A stretch of DNA of 47,134 bases from Proteobacteria bacterium ST_bin16 (GCA_002083595.1 MSXT01000008.1:1-47134), one strand, 5' to 3'. Shown: positions 15,930 to 25,813, counted from the first letter of the stretch. The notes: a model not told the origin generated them from the sequence alone. Translations and numbers: made by a program.

Positions 15930-18900
15930 CTACCGTTCCACCAAAACCACTTCAACAACTTTAACCTCATCATCCCTTTCGAATCGTAATTCCACTTTCT
16001 CTCCCGCTTTCAGTGCGCGCAAAATCGCCGCATACGATGCCAAGTCGCTAACCGGTTGCCCGGCCAGTTGAATCAGAATGTCGCCCGGTTGCAGTCCGGC
16101 TTGTTGTGCCGGGGAGCCGGGGAGGGTGTTGTCGATGCGCACGCCTTCGCCTTTATAAGAGAAATCCGGGACGGTACCGAGGCTGGCTGTGCGTTTTTCC
16201 TTCGGTGCGGCGGATTCGGCGGGAGCGGGGGTTGACGATAGCGTGACCGTCAGCGGCTCGATGCGGTTGGCAAGGTATTCGGTGGCTTCCTTCAGGATCG
16301 CGGCGACTTTGACCAATCCGGCGGTGTCGATTTTGTCGGCGGTGTCGCCGGGAGCGTGGTAGTCCTCGTGCGCGCTGGCGAACAGTTGGATGGCGGGCAC
16401 GCCAGCTTGGATGAACGCGGCTTGGTCGCTGGAGCCGAAGTCGTCTTGCACGGCGTTGACTGGAATGCCGGTGACGAAGCTCGCGCCGCGGAAGATGTGT
16501 ACCAGTTCACGTGCGGTGCCGGTGCCGAACACGGTGACCGGGTTGTTCTCCAACCGCCCGACGGTGTCCAGATTCAACATCGCGATGACTTTTCCAACCG
16601 GGAATTGATCGTTGTTGCGGACATAATGCTTGGAGCCCAGCAGATTGGCTTCTTCGCCGGTGAATGCGGTGAAAATGACGGTGCGTTCCGGCTGCCATTT
16701 CGGCACGATCTGCCGCGCGAGTTCGAGCATCACGGCGATGCCGCTGGCGTTGTCGTCCGCTCCGTGGTGGATTTTACCCTGATGCGCGGCGCGCACGTCC
16801 GGCCAGCCGGTGCCGAGGTGGTCGTAATGCGCGCCGATCACCAGGCTTTGCCCGGCCAGTTGCGGGTTGGTGCCGGGCAGGATGCCGACGACATTGCGCA
16901 GCGTGATATTGCCTTTCGGCAGACCGACATCCTGCTGCCAGGTCTGGAAATAACTGTTGTCGTCACCACCGGGCAGCAGGCCGATTTGCTGAAACTGCTT
17001 GGCGATATACGTAGCCGCATCGTCTAGCTCCGGCGTGCCGAGCTCGCGCCCTTTATACGATTCATGCGACAAGTGCGTGATATCCGCCATCATGCGGCTC
17101 TCGGAGAAAACCGGCGGCAGTTCCGCCAACGCGCGGCGCGGCTTGGTGATGCCGGTATGCACCGTGTGTATGACGTGGCCGTCTTGCTGCTTGACCCATT
17201 GCGTGAGCGGCGATTGGGTGATTGGCCATTGTCCTTTGTCGATATTGGCCAAGTCATTGCCTTTGAATACCAGATAGCTGTATTTGCGGTAGTGTGGCAA
17301 TTTGTTGGCGAGCTCGGCAATCGCTTTGGGATGGTCGGCGGCAACCCACAACAGCGTTTTGTCCGGATTGGACGGTTGCCGAGTCGTTAACACCACCGCA
17401 TGGCCATCTTGCGGGTACGTTTTATGATCCAATTTCAGTTGCTTGGATTGATACGCAACACCGCGATCCGCCAAGGTTTTTAAAGCCGTATCGGCAAATT
17501 TGTTCTGCCACCCCATGATCCAGACGGTGCGATCCCCGGGTAACGTTTTCAATTGATCGTCGGTGAGGATTTCCAGCGGGTTCGATTGGGTTTTTTGCCA
17601 ATTCGCCGCCAACGCGCGATACGCTTCCAAAACGGATTTATCCGCACGCGCAGGCAGAACCAGCAACGGTTTTTCCGCGCCGAAACCCTGCGACAAGGCC
17701 GATGGAATCTCGCGGCTATCCAAGCGGCGGAACACGTCGAAATGTGGATCGAGGTCGATGCGCGCCGGGCGGTTGGCGAACGTCATCTCGACCGTTTGTT
17801 TGGCTTGCTCGACGACGATATGCGATTCCACCGCCATGTCCTCGCCTTCCAGCGTGACGGCTACCGGCACCTTTAAGTGGTACGGTTGGCCCGGCTGGGT
17901 TTGCTCGACTGTTAACGTGAGTTTGAATCCTTCTGTGGTGCGTTCGGTTTCCGCGCTGCGCAGCACTAGATCCGGCGCGCCGGTGCCGTGCACCCATTGC
18001 TCGAAGCGCTGCGCCAGATCCTTGCCAGTGCTGGCGTTGAACGTCGCGAGCAAATCGGCGAACGTCGCCTGCTGGAATTTGAATTGCTGGTAAAAGCGCC
18101 GCAGTGCCTTGGTGAACGCATCATCACCGAGCTCTTGCCGCAGCATGTGGAAAAACATCATGGTTTTGCCGTAGCCCACCGCTTCAGAGCTAGCGCTGTG
18201 ACGCGACACAAAGCGGATGACCGGAAAATCCTTTTCCTTGCCGACGAAATCGGCGTATTTCTGCAACACATCACGGCGGTATTCCTCACCTTTGCCGCGT
18301 TGCTCGTTGACCAGATGATCGGCCAGATAAGCGGTCAAGCCTTCCGCCCAGTTGCCTTTGGCGTAATCGACAAACACGCCATTGCCCCAGTAGTTATGCA
18401 GAATTTCATGCGGGTACGAGGAGTGCAGAATGAACGGCAAGCGGATCACTTTGGAGCCGAGCAGCGTGAACGACGGCATGCCGTAACCGCTCTCCCAGAA
18501 ATTCTCGACCAGCGCGAATTTCGTGTAAGGGTAGGGGCCGATCAGCTTGTTGTACATAGCGATGTATTGCGCCGTCGCATCCAAATATTTCTGTGCCAGC
18601 GGCTGATCGGCGCTGCGCAGATACACCATTGCGTTGACCGCACCGGCGGATTGGGTGTAGCGCTGGAATTTCGCGGCGATCAGATAAATATCGTCCTGCG
18701 GTTGTTTTTCCTCCCAAACCACGTTTTGTGCCGCACTGGTTTTGTTCTCGCGTAGCAAAGTCCCTTGACTGACCACATCCCAATCGGGGGGCGTTTGAAT
18801 GTCCAACTGAAACGACACCAGCGCATCGCCTAACTGCGGATACCACGCGCTGGCACTGGCCAGAAACACCCCTTCCGGCGAAATCACCCCCGGCGTCGAA

Positions 18901-19316
18901 CCGAAACTACGCGAATATTCCTGCCCCGGCCCTTGCACCGCGTGATGGATCTGGCCGCCATATTGCAGCGTGAAGGTATCCTGCCCGGGCGGTACGGTCA
19001 CCGTGTAATGCCGGATCGAAATCGGCCGGGATTTTAACGCAACTTCGTTTTCTTCCGCCTGAATTGCAGCCCCTTGAACATCCGTGATCGATAAACCAGC
19101 ATGCAAAAAGAATTCGAGTTGTACGGAATCCTTTGCACTCCGTGCCCAATCCGGAATCCGGATTTGATCTTTGACGCGGATTTCAGAAGTGTTTGGCGAT
19201 AGTTGAATTTCCATATGATGATGGAAGGTTTCGTTATTTGCCGTGGCAACCGGGCTGATACAGAGGACGAAGACAAGCACAAAAAAGGCCACGCTGAGGT
19301 TTAATGATTTTTGCAT
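15930..19316 (-). CDS. Exported multidomain peptidase: M1 gluzincin + M28 aminopeptidase + PDZ
   Basis: The 1128-residue protein has a signal peptide (cleavage near PVATA) and two zinc peptidase modules. The first (about 30-500) is M1-like: HEILH at 303-307 and Glu325, that is HExxH-x18-E. The usual GAMEN substrate loop is replaced by a divergent ENFWESGYGMPSF. A middle region (about 540-800) has no clear motif. The second module (about 830-1030) is M28: GAHYDHLG, HGADDNASG, FTGEEANLLG, LNLDTVGR and HEDYHAPGDT supply the two-zinc ligands and the catalytic Glu. A C-terminal PDZ domain (about 1050-1128) has LPGSPAQQAGLQPGDIL. It should trim peptides in the periplasm or outside the cell. Carrying both metallopeptidase types in one chain is uncommon. 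It is divergent from the 1042-residue gene. Confidence 0.9.
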   Translation of the reverse strand: MQKSLNLSVAFFVLVFVLCISPVATANNETFHHHMEIQLSPNTSEIRVKDQIRIPDWARSAKDSVQLEFFLHAGLSITDVQGAAIQAEENEVALKSRPISIRHYTVTVPPGQDTFTLQYGGQIHHAVQGPGQEYSRSFGSTPGVISPEGVFLASASAWYPQLGDALVSFQLDIQTPPDWDVVSQGTLLRENKTSAAQNVVWEEKQPQDDIYLIAAKFQRYTQSAGAVNAMVYLRSADQPLAQKYLDATAQYIAMYNKLIGPYPYTKFALVENFWESGYGMPSFTLLGSKVIRLPFILHSSYPHEILHNYWGNGVFVDYAKGNWAEGLTAYLADHLVNEQRGKGEEYRRDVLQKYADFVGKEKDFPVIRFVSRHSASSEAVGYGKTMMFFHMLRQELGDDAFTKALRRFYQQFKFQQATFADLLATFNASTGKDLAQRFEQWVHGTGAPDLVLRSAETERTTEGFKLTLTVEQTQPGQPYHLKVPVAVTLEGEDMAVESHIVVEQAKQTVEMTFANRPARIDLDPHFDVFRRLDSREIPSALSQGFGAEKPLLVLPARADKSVLEAYRALAANWQKTQSNPLEILTDDQLKTLPGDRTVWIMGWQNKFADTALKTLADRGVAYQSKQLKLDHKTYPQDGHAVVLTTRQPSNPDKTLLWVAADHPKAIAELANKLPHYRKYSYLVFKGNDLANIDKGQWPITQSPLTQWVKQQDGHVIHTVHTGITKPRRALAELPPVFSESRMMADITHLSHESYKGRELGTPELDDAATYIAKQFQQIGLLPGGDDNSYFQTWQQDVGLPKGNITLRNVVGILPGTNPQLAGQSLVIGAHYDHLGTGWPDVRAAHQGKIHHGADDNASGIAVMLELARQIVPKWQPERTVIFTAFTGEEANLLGSKHYVRNNDQFPVGKVIAMLNLDTVGRLENNPVTVFGTGTARELVHIFRGASFVTGIPVNAVQDDFGSSDQAAFIQAGVPAIQLFASAHEDYHAPGDTADKIDTAGLVKVAAILKEATEYLANRIEPLTVTLSSTPAPAESAAPKEKRTASLGTVPDFSYKGEGVRIDNTLPGSPAQQAGLQPGDILIQLAGQPVSDLASYAAILRALKAGEKVELRFERDDEVKVVEVVLVER

Positions 19317-19504
19317 TTTGTAAGGGTATTGAACGGATTCTGAGGATTATCGGGAATTTCAAACGATTTACATTGCAATGTGATTTTGCTCACTGCATGT
19401 TTAGCATCATATCAAACATCATTGGTACATTGAGGTAAGTCACAAAACACCGGAAAAATGCAACGGATGTGACATTAAGCTAAATAATCGATAGCGAGCG
19501 AAGA

Positions 19505-22500
19505 ATGATGGGAAACGACAATAATCAAGATTCCAAGAATGGCCTGATTTCGATACTGTTATTGATCATGCTGATTACAGGTACTGCGATCAATAACCCA
19601 TTAACCAGTTCGCGTCCATATGATTCACAAAGTTCTAAATTGATATCACCCGAAGCTCATAAAGTGGATGCGCGGCTGTGGCAAGATCCAATTGCCAGTG
19701 TCGCAAAGCATGTCTCTCAGATGAAAGAGTCAGATACGGATCAGTTAAGAAAAACAAATTCTTTTGATAGTTTTATAGAAAAAATCCCTAATAGAGTCGA
19801 TGGAGATACTGATTTTAGGGTTGTTGCTATTAGTGTTTTTGGTAGCTCCTATCCGGAATTGGTTGAGTTCCGGCAGCGTTATCGTTATGCGGTAGTCTCT
19901 GCTCTCGGATTCCGAAGTTATTTTCCGCAAGATAATGAACATCTTGGTTTCTTCTTATTTAATACAAATCTTGCTAATAATTGTGAGATTTATGTACCTT
20001 ATGAATGGTTTGAAAGAGATCAAGAATCGAGCTCCGGTAATAAAGAACGATTACTTATTCTCTGGTTAAATGAAGAGAAAATAATTTCCACTCAATATGG
20101 GAATTTTATTAAGAATCTATTTGACCGATTCAGTGAAGTTCAGTCCAATAAATCTAGCTTTACATTAATTGGGCCGACAAACACATCAAAGCTTGTCGAA
20201 TTGATGAAGTCTACGGCTATAGATGAGCTACCTGCTTCATTTAAAATAATATCATCCAGTGCAACTATTTCAGACAACGATTTATTAAATGCTTATAAAA
20301 AGGAAAATCAGTGTAATCAAAGTAATGAAGATAAAAAGCGAGATTGCATCAAAAAAGAAATAGCCGGTAGGTTAACCAAAAAATCGATTATTCGCACAAT
20401 CGGACAAGATGAGAATCTTGCTAAGGCATTGATTTGGGAATTGGGACAACGCGGAGTGAATCGTGAGATTCCATTCATCAAGGATAAATGTGAAGATGGT
20501 TTGATAATTATTAGTGAGCAGGATTCATTATATGCCAGAGCATTAACTCAACACTTCATTGATGCAGTAGGTACTCAGTGTGAAAAGGAACAAACCGGAA
20601 AATCGCTAGTAACAAATTTTACTTATTTACGTGGATTGGATGGCAAATTACCTGATCTCGATGAATCAAACAAAAAATCACAAGATACCCAAGATAAAAA
20701 AGAAAAGAAAAATTTAATCGCTCAATTAGATGATGCTTCACCTGAGCACGCCGAAGGACGCAACCAATTCGATTATCTGCAGCGGCTTATCGATAGAATT
20801 GAAGAGCTTGATCGTCGTGAAGGGCTAGGAACTAACCGGATCAAAGCAATCGGAATTTTTGGTAATGATGTATACGATAAATTGCTGATATTGCAAGCCT
20901 TGCGTGATCGGTTTAAACATAAAATCTTTTTTACTACTGAATTGGATGCACGCTATCTGCATGCAGATCAAACAAAATGGGCACGCAATTTGGTAGTTGC
21001 TAGCAATTTTGATCTTACTCTCCGATCGGAATTGCAGGGATCAATAATGGCATTTCGTGATAGCTATCAAACATCAATGTATTTGGCTACATTGATGGCT
21101 CTTAATTCTCAAATGGTAGAAGTAGCTGTACCAGAAATAAAACCTGCGATTGATAAAAAGCAAGAAATACAAAAAGAACCAAAAGAACCAAAAAAACAAA
21201 TTCAGGTAGAGCAAGAGGCATTAAATAAGCTATTGATACCTCAGATTTTTGAGATTGGAAGAACTCAAGCTGTACATCTTGCGACGTTCAATACACATGT
21301 TGATTTAAGTAATGATCGAGTTCTGACATCAAGTGAATGTGATTTTAATAAAATTTTATCTTGCTTGAGTATTGAGCAGAGTCGAATCAAAAGTTTTGAT
21401 GGTGATGCAAAACTTGGAATAGTAATTGTATTTTCTTTGGCTCTATTCATAATTTTTGCTAAACCTGTGACGGATGGAGTTATAGCGTTTTTCAGTAATA
21501 AAGAATACAAGCATTCTATAGCTATTTACATATTATGGATTTTGTTTCTGGTTTTTCTTTTTTCTATCTGTTCCGATATTTATCCCACACATCATTTTGG
21601 TGAACCATTTTATTGGTTCGAAGGAATTAGCGTATGGCCTAACCTTGTTGTAAGGTTTTTTGGCATTATCGTTATTCTTATTACCTTTTTTTATTATTAC
21701 AATAAATTCAAAAATGCTGAAGAAGTCAAAAAAGATTTCATAGAAACCAAGGAAGATATAGAAGTAGGAGAAATTAATCGTTATTGGTGGGAAGCTTTAA
21801 GGGAAGGCCCATTTCTTAACTTCGCATCTGAGAATAAAAATATCAGAGACGTTTTGCTCGAATATTTGACCATCAGCGATTATTCAAAATCTAGAGGATA
21901 TCTCTGGATTATTTGCGCCGCACTGGTTTCTCTTTTTATGACTGCTTATATATTACTTTCATTAGGTTATTTAAATTTTCCATTCCGTGGCGGAACGACA
22001 CAATATTGGCACTATTGCCTTGCATTCTTACAATTTCTCATCTTATGGGGATTAGTTTATTGGGTTGGTTACGAGGCTACGGTTTGTAGGCGATTTATTG
22101 ATCAACTTGAACCAAAGGAATCTTTCTCTGAGCAACCTGATTGGCCTCTGGCATTCATGGAAAAACATGAAAAGAGAACAGGTATTTCACGCAAAAAATT
22201 AATACCCTATTTTCGATTCTTATTAATTACAAGGCTGATCAAGCGAATTAATAGTATCATCTATATTCCCTTTATTTTAATGTTGCTGATAGCGATTGGC
22301 CGAAGCAATGTATTTGATAATTTGGGATTTTCACCTGCTCTGATAATGGTTTTTATCGGTGCATCAGCTTATTTGGTTGCTACACTGATTATGTTGCGAA
22401 AATCCGCAGAGAAACAATGCGAAGATATACTCCAATATTATGAAGAATACCGAGTTGGAAGAATTTCTTTGGCATTTGGCAATGCGAATACTATGGACCA

Positions 22501-22633
22501 AGTGGTAGCAGAAATTCGCAATAAAAAGCAGCAAACTTTTGCTCGTTTCCTTCAACGTCCGTCATTACTTGCGGTGCTATTGCCTAGTGGCGGTATCGGC
22601 TTAACAAGCATCATCGAATACTTGTACAATTGA
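19505..22633 (+). CDS. Large membrane protein with putative periplasmic-binding-like domain, unknown function
   Basis: I cannot name this 1042-residue protein. An N-terminal anchor helix (about 13-30) is followed by some 600 non-membrane residues and about seven predicted membrane helices (roughly 637-660, 668-692, 714-734, 798-822, 833-856, 916-935, 945-966). Alternating beta-alpha patterns such as FRVVAISVFGSSYPEL, LIILWLNEEKI, FTLIGPTNTSK and IKAIGIFGNDVYDKLLILQALRD resemble two-lobed receptor or periplasmic-binding folds. A Lys/Glu/Pro linker (about 552-575) contains a short repeat, KEPKEPKKQ. The gene is visibly AT-rich compared with both neighbours, suggesting transfer. It lies between a peptidase and a TolB-like gene. 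A sensor or transporter-like role is conjecture. Confidence 0.7.
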   Translation: MMGNDNNQDSKNGLISILLLIMLITGTAINNPLTSSRPYDSQSSKLISPEAHKVDARLWQDPIASVAKHVSQMKESDTDQLRKTNSFDSFIEKIPNRVDGDTDFRVVAISVFGSSYPELVEFRQRYRYAVVSALGFRSYFPQDNEHLGFFLFNTNLANNCEIYVPYEWFERDQESSSGNKERLLILWLNEEKIISTQYGNFIKNLFDRFSEVQSNKSSFTLIGPTNTSKLVELMKSTAIDELPASFKIISSSATISDNDLLNAYKKENQCNQSNEDKKRDCIKKEIAGRLTKKSIIRTIGQDENLAKALIWELGQRGVNREIPFIKDKCEDGLIIISEQDSLYARALTQHFIDAVGTQCEKEQTGKSLVTNFTYLRGLDGKLPDLDESNKKSQDTQDKKEKKNLIAQLDDASPEHAEGRNQFDYLQRLIDRIEELDRREGLGTNRIKAIGIFGNDVYDKLLILQALRDRFKHKIFFTTELDARYLHADQTKWARNLVVASNFDLTLRSELQGSIMAFRDSYQTSMYLATLMALNSQMVEVAVPEIKPAIDKKQEIQKEPKEPKKQIQVEQEALNKLLIPQIFEIGRTQAVHLATFNTHVDLSNDRVLTSSECDFNKILSCLSIEQSRIKSFDGDAKLGIVIVFSLALFIIFAKPVTDGVIAFFSNKEYKHSIAIYILWILFLVFLFSICSDIYPTHHFGEPFYWFEGISVWPNLVVRFFGIIVILITFFYYYNKFKNAEEVKKDFIETKEDIEVGEINRYWWEALREGPFLNFASENKNIRDVLLEYLTISDYSKSRGYLWIICAALVSLFMTAYILLSLGYLNFPFRGGTTQYWHYCLAFLQFLILWGLVYWVGYEATVCRRFIDQLEPKESFSEQPDWPLAFMEKHEKRTGISRKKLIPYFRFLLITRLIKRINSIIYIPFILMLLIAIGRSNVFDNLGFSPALIMVFIGASAYLVATLIMLRKSAEKQCEDILQYYEEYRVGRISLAFGNANTMDQVVAEIRNKKQQTFARFLQRPSLLAVLLPSGGIGLTSIIEYLYN

Positions 22634-22639
22634 GACCGG

Positions 22640-22658
22640 ATCTTGTAGAGCACAAGAT
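22640..22658 (+). terminator. Possible weak terminator hairpin after the 1042-residue gene
   Basis: ATCTTGT (22640-22646) and ACAAGAT (22652-22658) form a perfect seven-base stem with a five-base loop. The downstream sequence is A/T-rich with a run of five T residues about 10 bases on, so termination would be weak. Confidence 0.35.
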
Positions 22659-22690
22659 ATTTGAATTATTTTTAAGGGTTTTGATATTAA

Positions 22691-23791
22691 ATGAAAATGT
22701 GTGCTGGCAAACCGGATTATTTACAATCCGCGATCAAGTTTTCCCCGGTTTTATTTTTCTTGGCAGCGTTGAATGCTAATGCTGCCGGTTTTATCACCGA
22801 TGAACAGCAGCACTCCGTCAAGGAAAAACGCGCCGGTGAAGCTTATTACCGGGCGGATTCAAAATGGATGATTTATCAGGCGGAAGTTGCGGATGACAAT
22901 CCGTTCTATCAGATTTTCCTGAAAAATATCGGCAGCGGAGCAGTCACGCAGGTGTCGCCGGGTACCGGCAAAACCACGTGCGCGTGGGTGCATCCGGCAC
23001 AGGAAAAGGTATTGTTTTCGTCAACGCATGACGACAAGGAAGCCAAAGCTAAAATGGCCGCCGAGATCGAGCGCCGCAATGCGGGTGAGCAGAAGTCTTA
23101 CGCGTGGGATTACGATGAGTACTACGATATTTACGAAACCGATTTCACCGGCGGAAATATCAAGAATCTGACCAAAACTTTGGGTTACGATGCCGAAGCG
23201 TCGTGGTCGCCGGACGGCAAGTTGATCGCGTTTGCTTCCAACCGCCGCGCCTACAGCGGTGAGTTAACCGAAGAGGAAGCCGCTTTGTTCAAAGCCAATC
23301 CGGCATCGATGATCGATATTTACATCATGGATGCGGATGGTTCCAACGTCAAACGCCTTACGCAAACCAAAAGCTACGACGGCGGGCCGTTTTTCAGCCC
23401 GGATGGCAAGCGGATCGTGTGGCGGCGTTTCTCGGATAATGGCCGGGAAGCTGAAATATTCACGATGAATATCGACGGTACCGATCAAAAACAAATCACG
23501 CGCCTGAATGCGATGTCGTGGGCGCCTTTTTACCATCCTTCCGGAAAATACGTCATTTTCGCGACCAATTTGCACGGCCACCGCAATTTTGAGCTGTACA
23601 TCGTCGACACCGATGGTCAGAAAGCGCCGGTGCGCGTGACCGATAAGGAAGGTTTTGACGGTTTGCCGGTATTTACGCCGGATGGCAATTACATCACCTG
23701 GACCAGCGACCGGACACCCGGCAAGAAGGGATTGTTATTCCACGGCAAATGGGATCATCAAAAAGCGTTGGAAAGTTTATCGCTGAAGTAG
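22691..23791 (+). CDS. TolB-like beta-propeller protein (PD40 repeats), exported
   Basis: The 366-residue protein has an N-terminal signal sequence (ending near LNANAAG) and repeated WD40-like PD40 blades: AEASWSPDGKLIAFASNR, GGPFFSPDGKRIVWRRF, WAPFYHPSGKYVIFATN and GLPVFTPDGNYITWTSDR. This is the TolB-type six-bladed propeller without the TolB N-terminal domain. Such proteins are periplasmic scaffolds or peptide binders and often occur next to, or fused with, exported peptidases. The M28-containing peptidase gene lies 3.4 kb away beyond the AT-rich gene, on the other strand. A shared role in peptide handling is inference. The ribosome site is weak. Confidence 0.85.
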   Translation: MKMCAGKPDYLQSAIKFSPVLFFLAALNANAAGFITDEQQHSVKEKRAGEAYYRADSKWMIYQAEVADDNPFYQIFLKNIGSGAVTQVSPGTGKTTCAWVHPAQEKVLFSSTHDDKEAKAKMAAEIERRNAGEQKSYAWDYDEYYDIYETDFTGGNIKNLTKTLGYDAEASWSPDGKLIAFASNRRAYSGELTEEEAALFKANPASMIDIYIMDADGSNVKRLTQTKSYDGGPFFSPDGKRIVWRRFSDNGREAEIFTMNIDGTDQKQITRLNAMSWAPFYHPSGKYVIFATNLHGHRNFELYIVDTDGQKAPVRVTDKEGFDGLPVFTPDGNYITWTSDRTPGKKGLLFHGKWDHQKALESLSLK

Positions 23792-23822
23792 CTGAAGTAA
23801 GTCAATTTTCTGCAGGACAGAG

Positions 23823-23858
23823 AAGCGCTGGTGAATGACAGAAAAGCCAGCGCTTTTT
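23823..23858. terminator. Bidirectional terminator between the propeller and FimV-like genes
   Basis: AAGCGCTGG (23823-23831) pairs with CCAGCGCTT (23847-23855), followed by T residues on the plus strand. It lies between two convergent genes and overlaps the edge of the FimV-like stop region. Confidence 0.8.
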
Positions 23859-25209
23859 ATTTATCGGCTTCTGTGGGATCGGAAAAGAACTTTTCCTTGC
23901 GTTTTTGCTCGTCGAAGTAGAGCGACTCATTCGGTTCAAGTTGATTGCCCAGTTTCTGGATTTGCTGCCAGATGTCGGGAAATTCACCCAGCCGCTTGAA
24001 GCGGCGGGCATTCTTCTTGAAGTCTCTTTTGTTGTTGGTTTTGTACAACAATTCGAATAGCAGCAGCCAGCCCGGAATGTCCTGTTTGTTTTTGGCGAGC
24101 TGTTTTTGCAGCAATTGAATGGCGCCTTCCGGGTTTTCCTGCTCGATCAGCGTGCGTGCCTCGGATACCAATTGTCCTGGCGGTTCGGGCGGATTCTGCG
24201 GCGGTGATCCGGTTTTTTTATCGTCACTGCGGCGCAGCAGCAGCGCTTCGTACTGATGCCGCTCGGATGGATCGAACGGTAGCGCTGCGTCGCTGGATTT
24301 CGCGAGTCTTTCCTTGATTCTTTGATAGTTGCGCGAGATCAGGAAAATAATCAGTAGCGTCAGCAAAATTCCGAGAAGAAAGGCATTATCCAAGAACAGG
24401 TCGGATTCCGGCGCAGCTGCATTGGTTTCAACCGGCACAATTGGATTGGGCGGTTGTTGCGTGCCGGTGGGTGGCTGCGGCGCTGTGGCGATATTCTCCG
24501 CAGGCTGCACACTACTACTATCAGCAGGCGGTGTTGCAGCTACTTCCTGGGAAGGTTGCGTCATTTCTTCCGGGGGGATAGGCGATGCACTCTCGCTGTG
24601 GCGCTCATTGCTGCTTGCTGGAGCATGAGTCATGAGTATGGCTTGCATCGCGATGATCTGCTTTTCAATGGACTCGATGCGCTTTAACAGAATATTGAGT
24701 TCGTTGGTTTCATTTTCAGCAATTTGTTCCAATTGCGTGATCAGTTGCAATGCTTCGTTCAAGCCGGATGTTGCGCTCTCCTGAGCCGATGCTTGCGGTG
24801 GATGCTTATTCGCGCCGCTGTTTGCGTTGGATGAATGCGCTTTGGTTGCCGGTTTTGCATACTTGCCGATGGTTCTTAGATCCGGGATGTGAATCACGGT
24901 GCCAGCCGGTATGGGGCGATAGGTCCCATCGGGAAAGTGCTCGGGATTTGTGCGGATAACCGCGCGAACGAATGCGTCGCGTGCAACCGCATCGTGCGGA
25001 AACATCAAATGACCGATCTGCGGAATATCTTCCCCTGGCAGGATTTGCCACTGCATTCCCGGTTTGGCTGCGTTACCGGCAGGATTTCCAGTTTTCTGCT
25101 GAGCGATGGGATCGCGTTCTGAATGTGAAACAGGTACTTCAGCCGAAACCGAAGTACCTGTCAAAAAAAGAAGAATGACAATGAATAGTTTGCCGCGGGA
25201 TACAATCAT
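23857..25209 (-). CDS. FimV-like inner-membrane protein
   Basis: The 450-residue protein has a signal peptide (VILLFLTGTSVSA) and a LysM-like segment (about 50-115) of the FimV kind, with WQILPGEDIPQIGHLMF...RTNPEHFPDGTYRPIPAGTVIHIP. A coiled-coil region (about 150-190), a long Pro/Ala/Gln/Ser linker, one membrane helix (about 275-295) and a C-terminal cytoplasmic TPR-like region (about 355-430) follow. FimV/HubP-type proteins organise the cell pole, pili or cell-wall-associated assemblies. This one is much shorter than typical FimV and lacks the far C-terminal domain as far as I can see, so the exact role is uncertain. It precedes no pilus gene. The DUF4124 gene lies upstream on the same strand. 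Confidence 0.72.
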   Translation of the reverse strand: MIVSRGKLFIVILLFLTGTSVSAEVPVSHSERDPIAQQKTGNPAGNAAKPGMQWQILPGEDIPQIGHLMFPHDAVARDAFVRAVIRTNPEHFPDGTYRPIPAGTVIHIPDLRTIGKYAKPATKAHSSNANSGANKHPPQASAQESATSGLNEALQLITQLEQIAENETNELNILLKRIESIEKQIIAMQAILMTHAPASSNERHSESASPIPPEEMTQPSQEVAATPPADSSSVQPAENIATAPQPPTGTQQPPNPIVPVETNAAAPESDLFLDNAFLLGILLTLLIIFLISRNYQRIKERLAKSSDAALPFDPSERHQYEALLLRRSDDKKTGSPPQNPPEPPGQLVSEARTLIEQENPEGAIQLLQKQLAKNKQDIPGWLLLFELLYKTNNKRDFKKNARRFKRLGEFPDIWQQIQKLGNQLEPNESLYFDEQKRKEKFFSDPTEADK

Positions 25210-25227
25210 CTAGTTCAAGAAGGTTTT

Positions 25228-25671
25228 CTATTTACAGTAAGTTGCAATCGTCTTGTTGGCATCGGCTATTTTTCTTTGCCGCAAATCATCGTCTACATAA
25301 AGCATACCTCCGGCGCCATCGGGAATGGTCAGGCGCGGCGAATCGGTGTACATTTTAAGCTGAGTTTGGGCGTCTATACATTTTTTTTTGCTTTCTTCCG
25401 ATTTGGCTTGCTGTTTAGTTTCTTCTTCTCTTCTGAGTTGCCGCCGTTTGTCGAATTCTTCCCTGTCTTCGGATAAATTCCTGGGATTGTTTTGATTTCC
25501 TGCGACCGGTGCGGATTTGATATTTAATCGCTGCTCACCCTGGGCGGCATCCGGCGGAGGTGGTTGATCGGTGTATTGTGTTTTGCCGTTTTTATCGACC
25601 CACTTATAAATCTGCGCGTTGGCGCTGATGCTCACTAACATAATGATCACTGTAAATACAAAAATTCTCAT
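25228..25671 (-). CDS. DUF4124 domain-containing periplasmic protein
   Basis: The 147-residue protein starts at ATG 25671, chosen because GGAG sits seven bases upstream and a signal peptide (MRIFVFTVIIMLVSISANA) begins there. The longer frame to 25800 lacks both. The mature N-terminus QIYKWVDKNGKTQYTDQPPPP is the DUF4124 signature: a short beta-rich motif found in many gammaproteobacterial and betaproteobacterial exported proteins, with unknown function. A highly charged Arg/Glu/Lys helix (about 75-100) follows, and a C-terminal part holds two cysteines (KKCID, TYCK) that may pair. It is divergent from guaB. Confidence 0.82.
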   Translation of the reverse strand: MRIFVFTVIIMLVSISANAQIYKWVDKNGKTQYTDQPPPPDAAQGEQRLNIKSAPVAGNQNNPRNLSEDREEFDKRRQLRREEETKQQAKSEESKKKCIDAQTQLKMYTDSPRLTIPDGAGGMLYVDDDLRQRKIADANKTIATYCK

Positions 25672-25813
25672 AGCGTGCTCCAGAACATGAATAATCTGAA
25701 ATACATCGGTTTCGTATTTATGCAACTTAAAGATTTTTCGCATTAAATCATATCTACTGCAAATATGCTGTGTTCTTAGTTGATTTGGCGCGAAATTCAT
25801 AGCTGAATTTGGC

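Noticed and set aside
16356..17027. 223-codon plus-strand frame within the peptidase gene
   Set aside because: It is antisense to the M28 module, whose metal ligands are all intact. It is a shadow frame.
21165..21205. Short tandem repeat (AAAGAACC-like) in the 1042-residue gene
   Set aside because: It encodes part of a Lys/Glu/Pro linker. Two to three copies of a simple codon pattern do not justify a repeat call.
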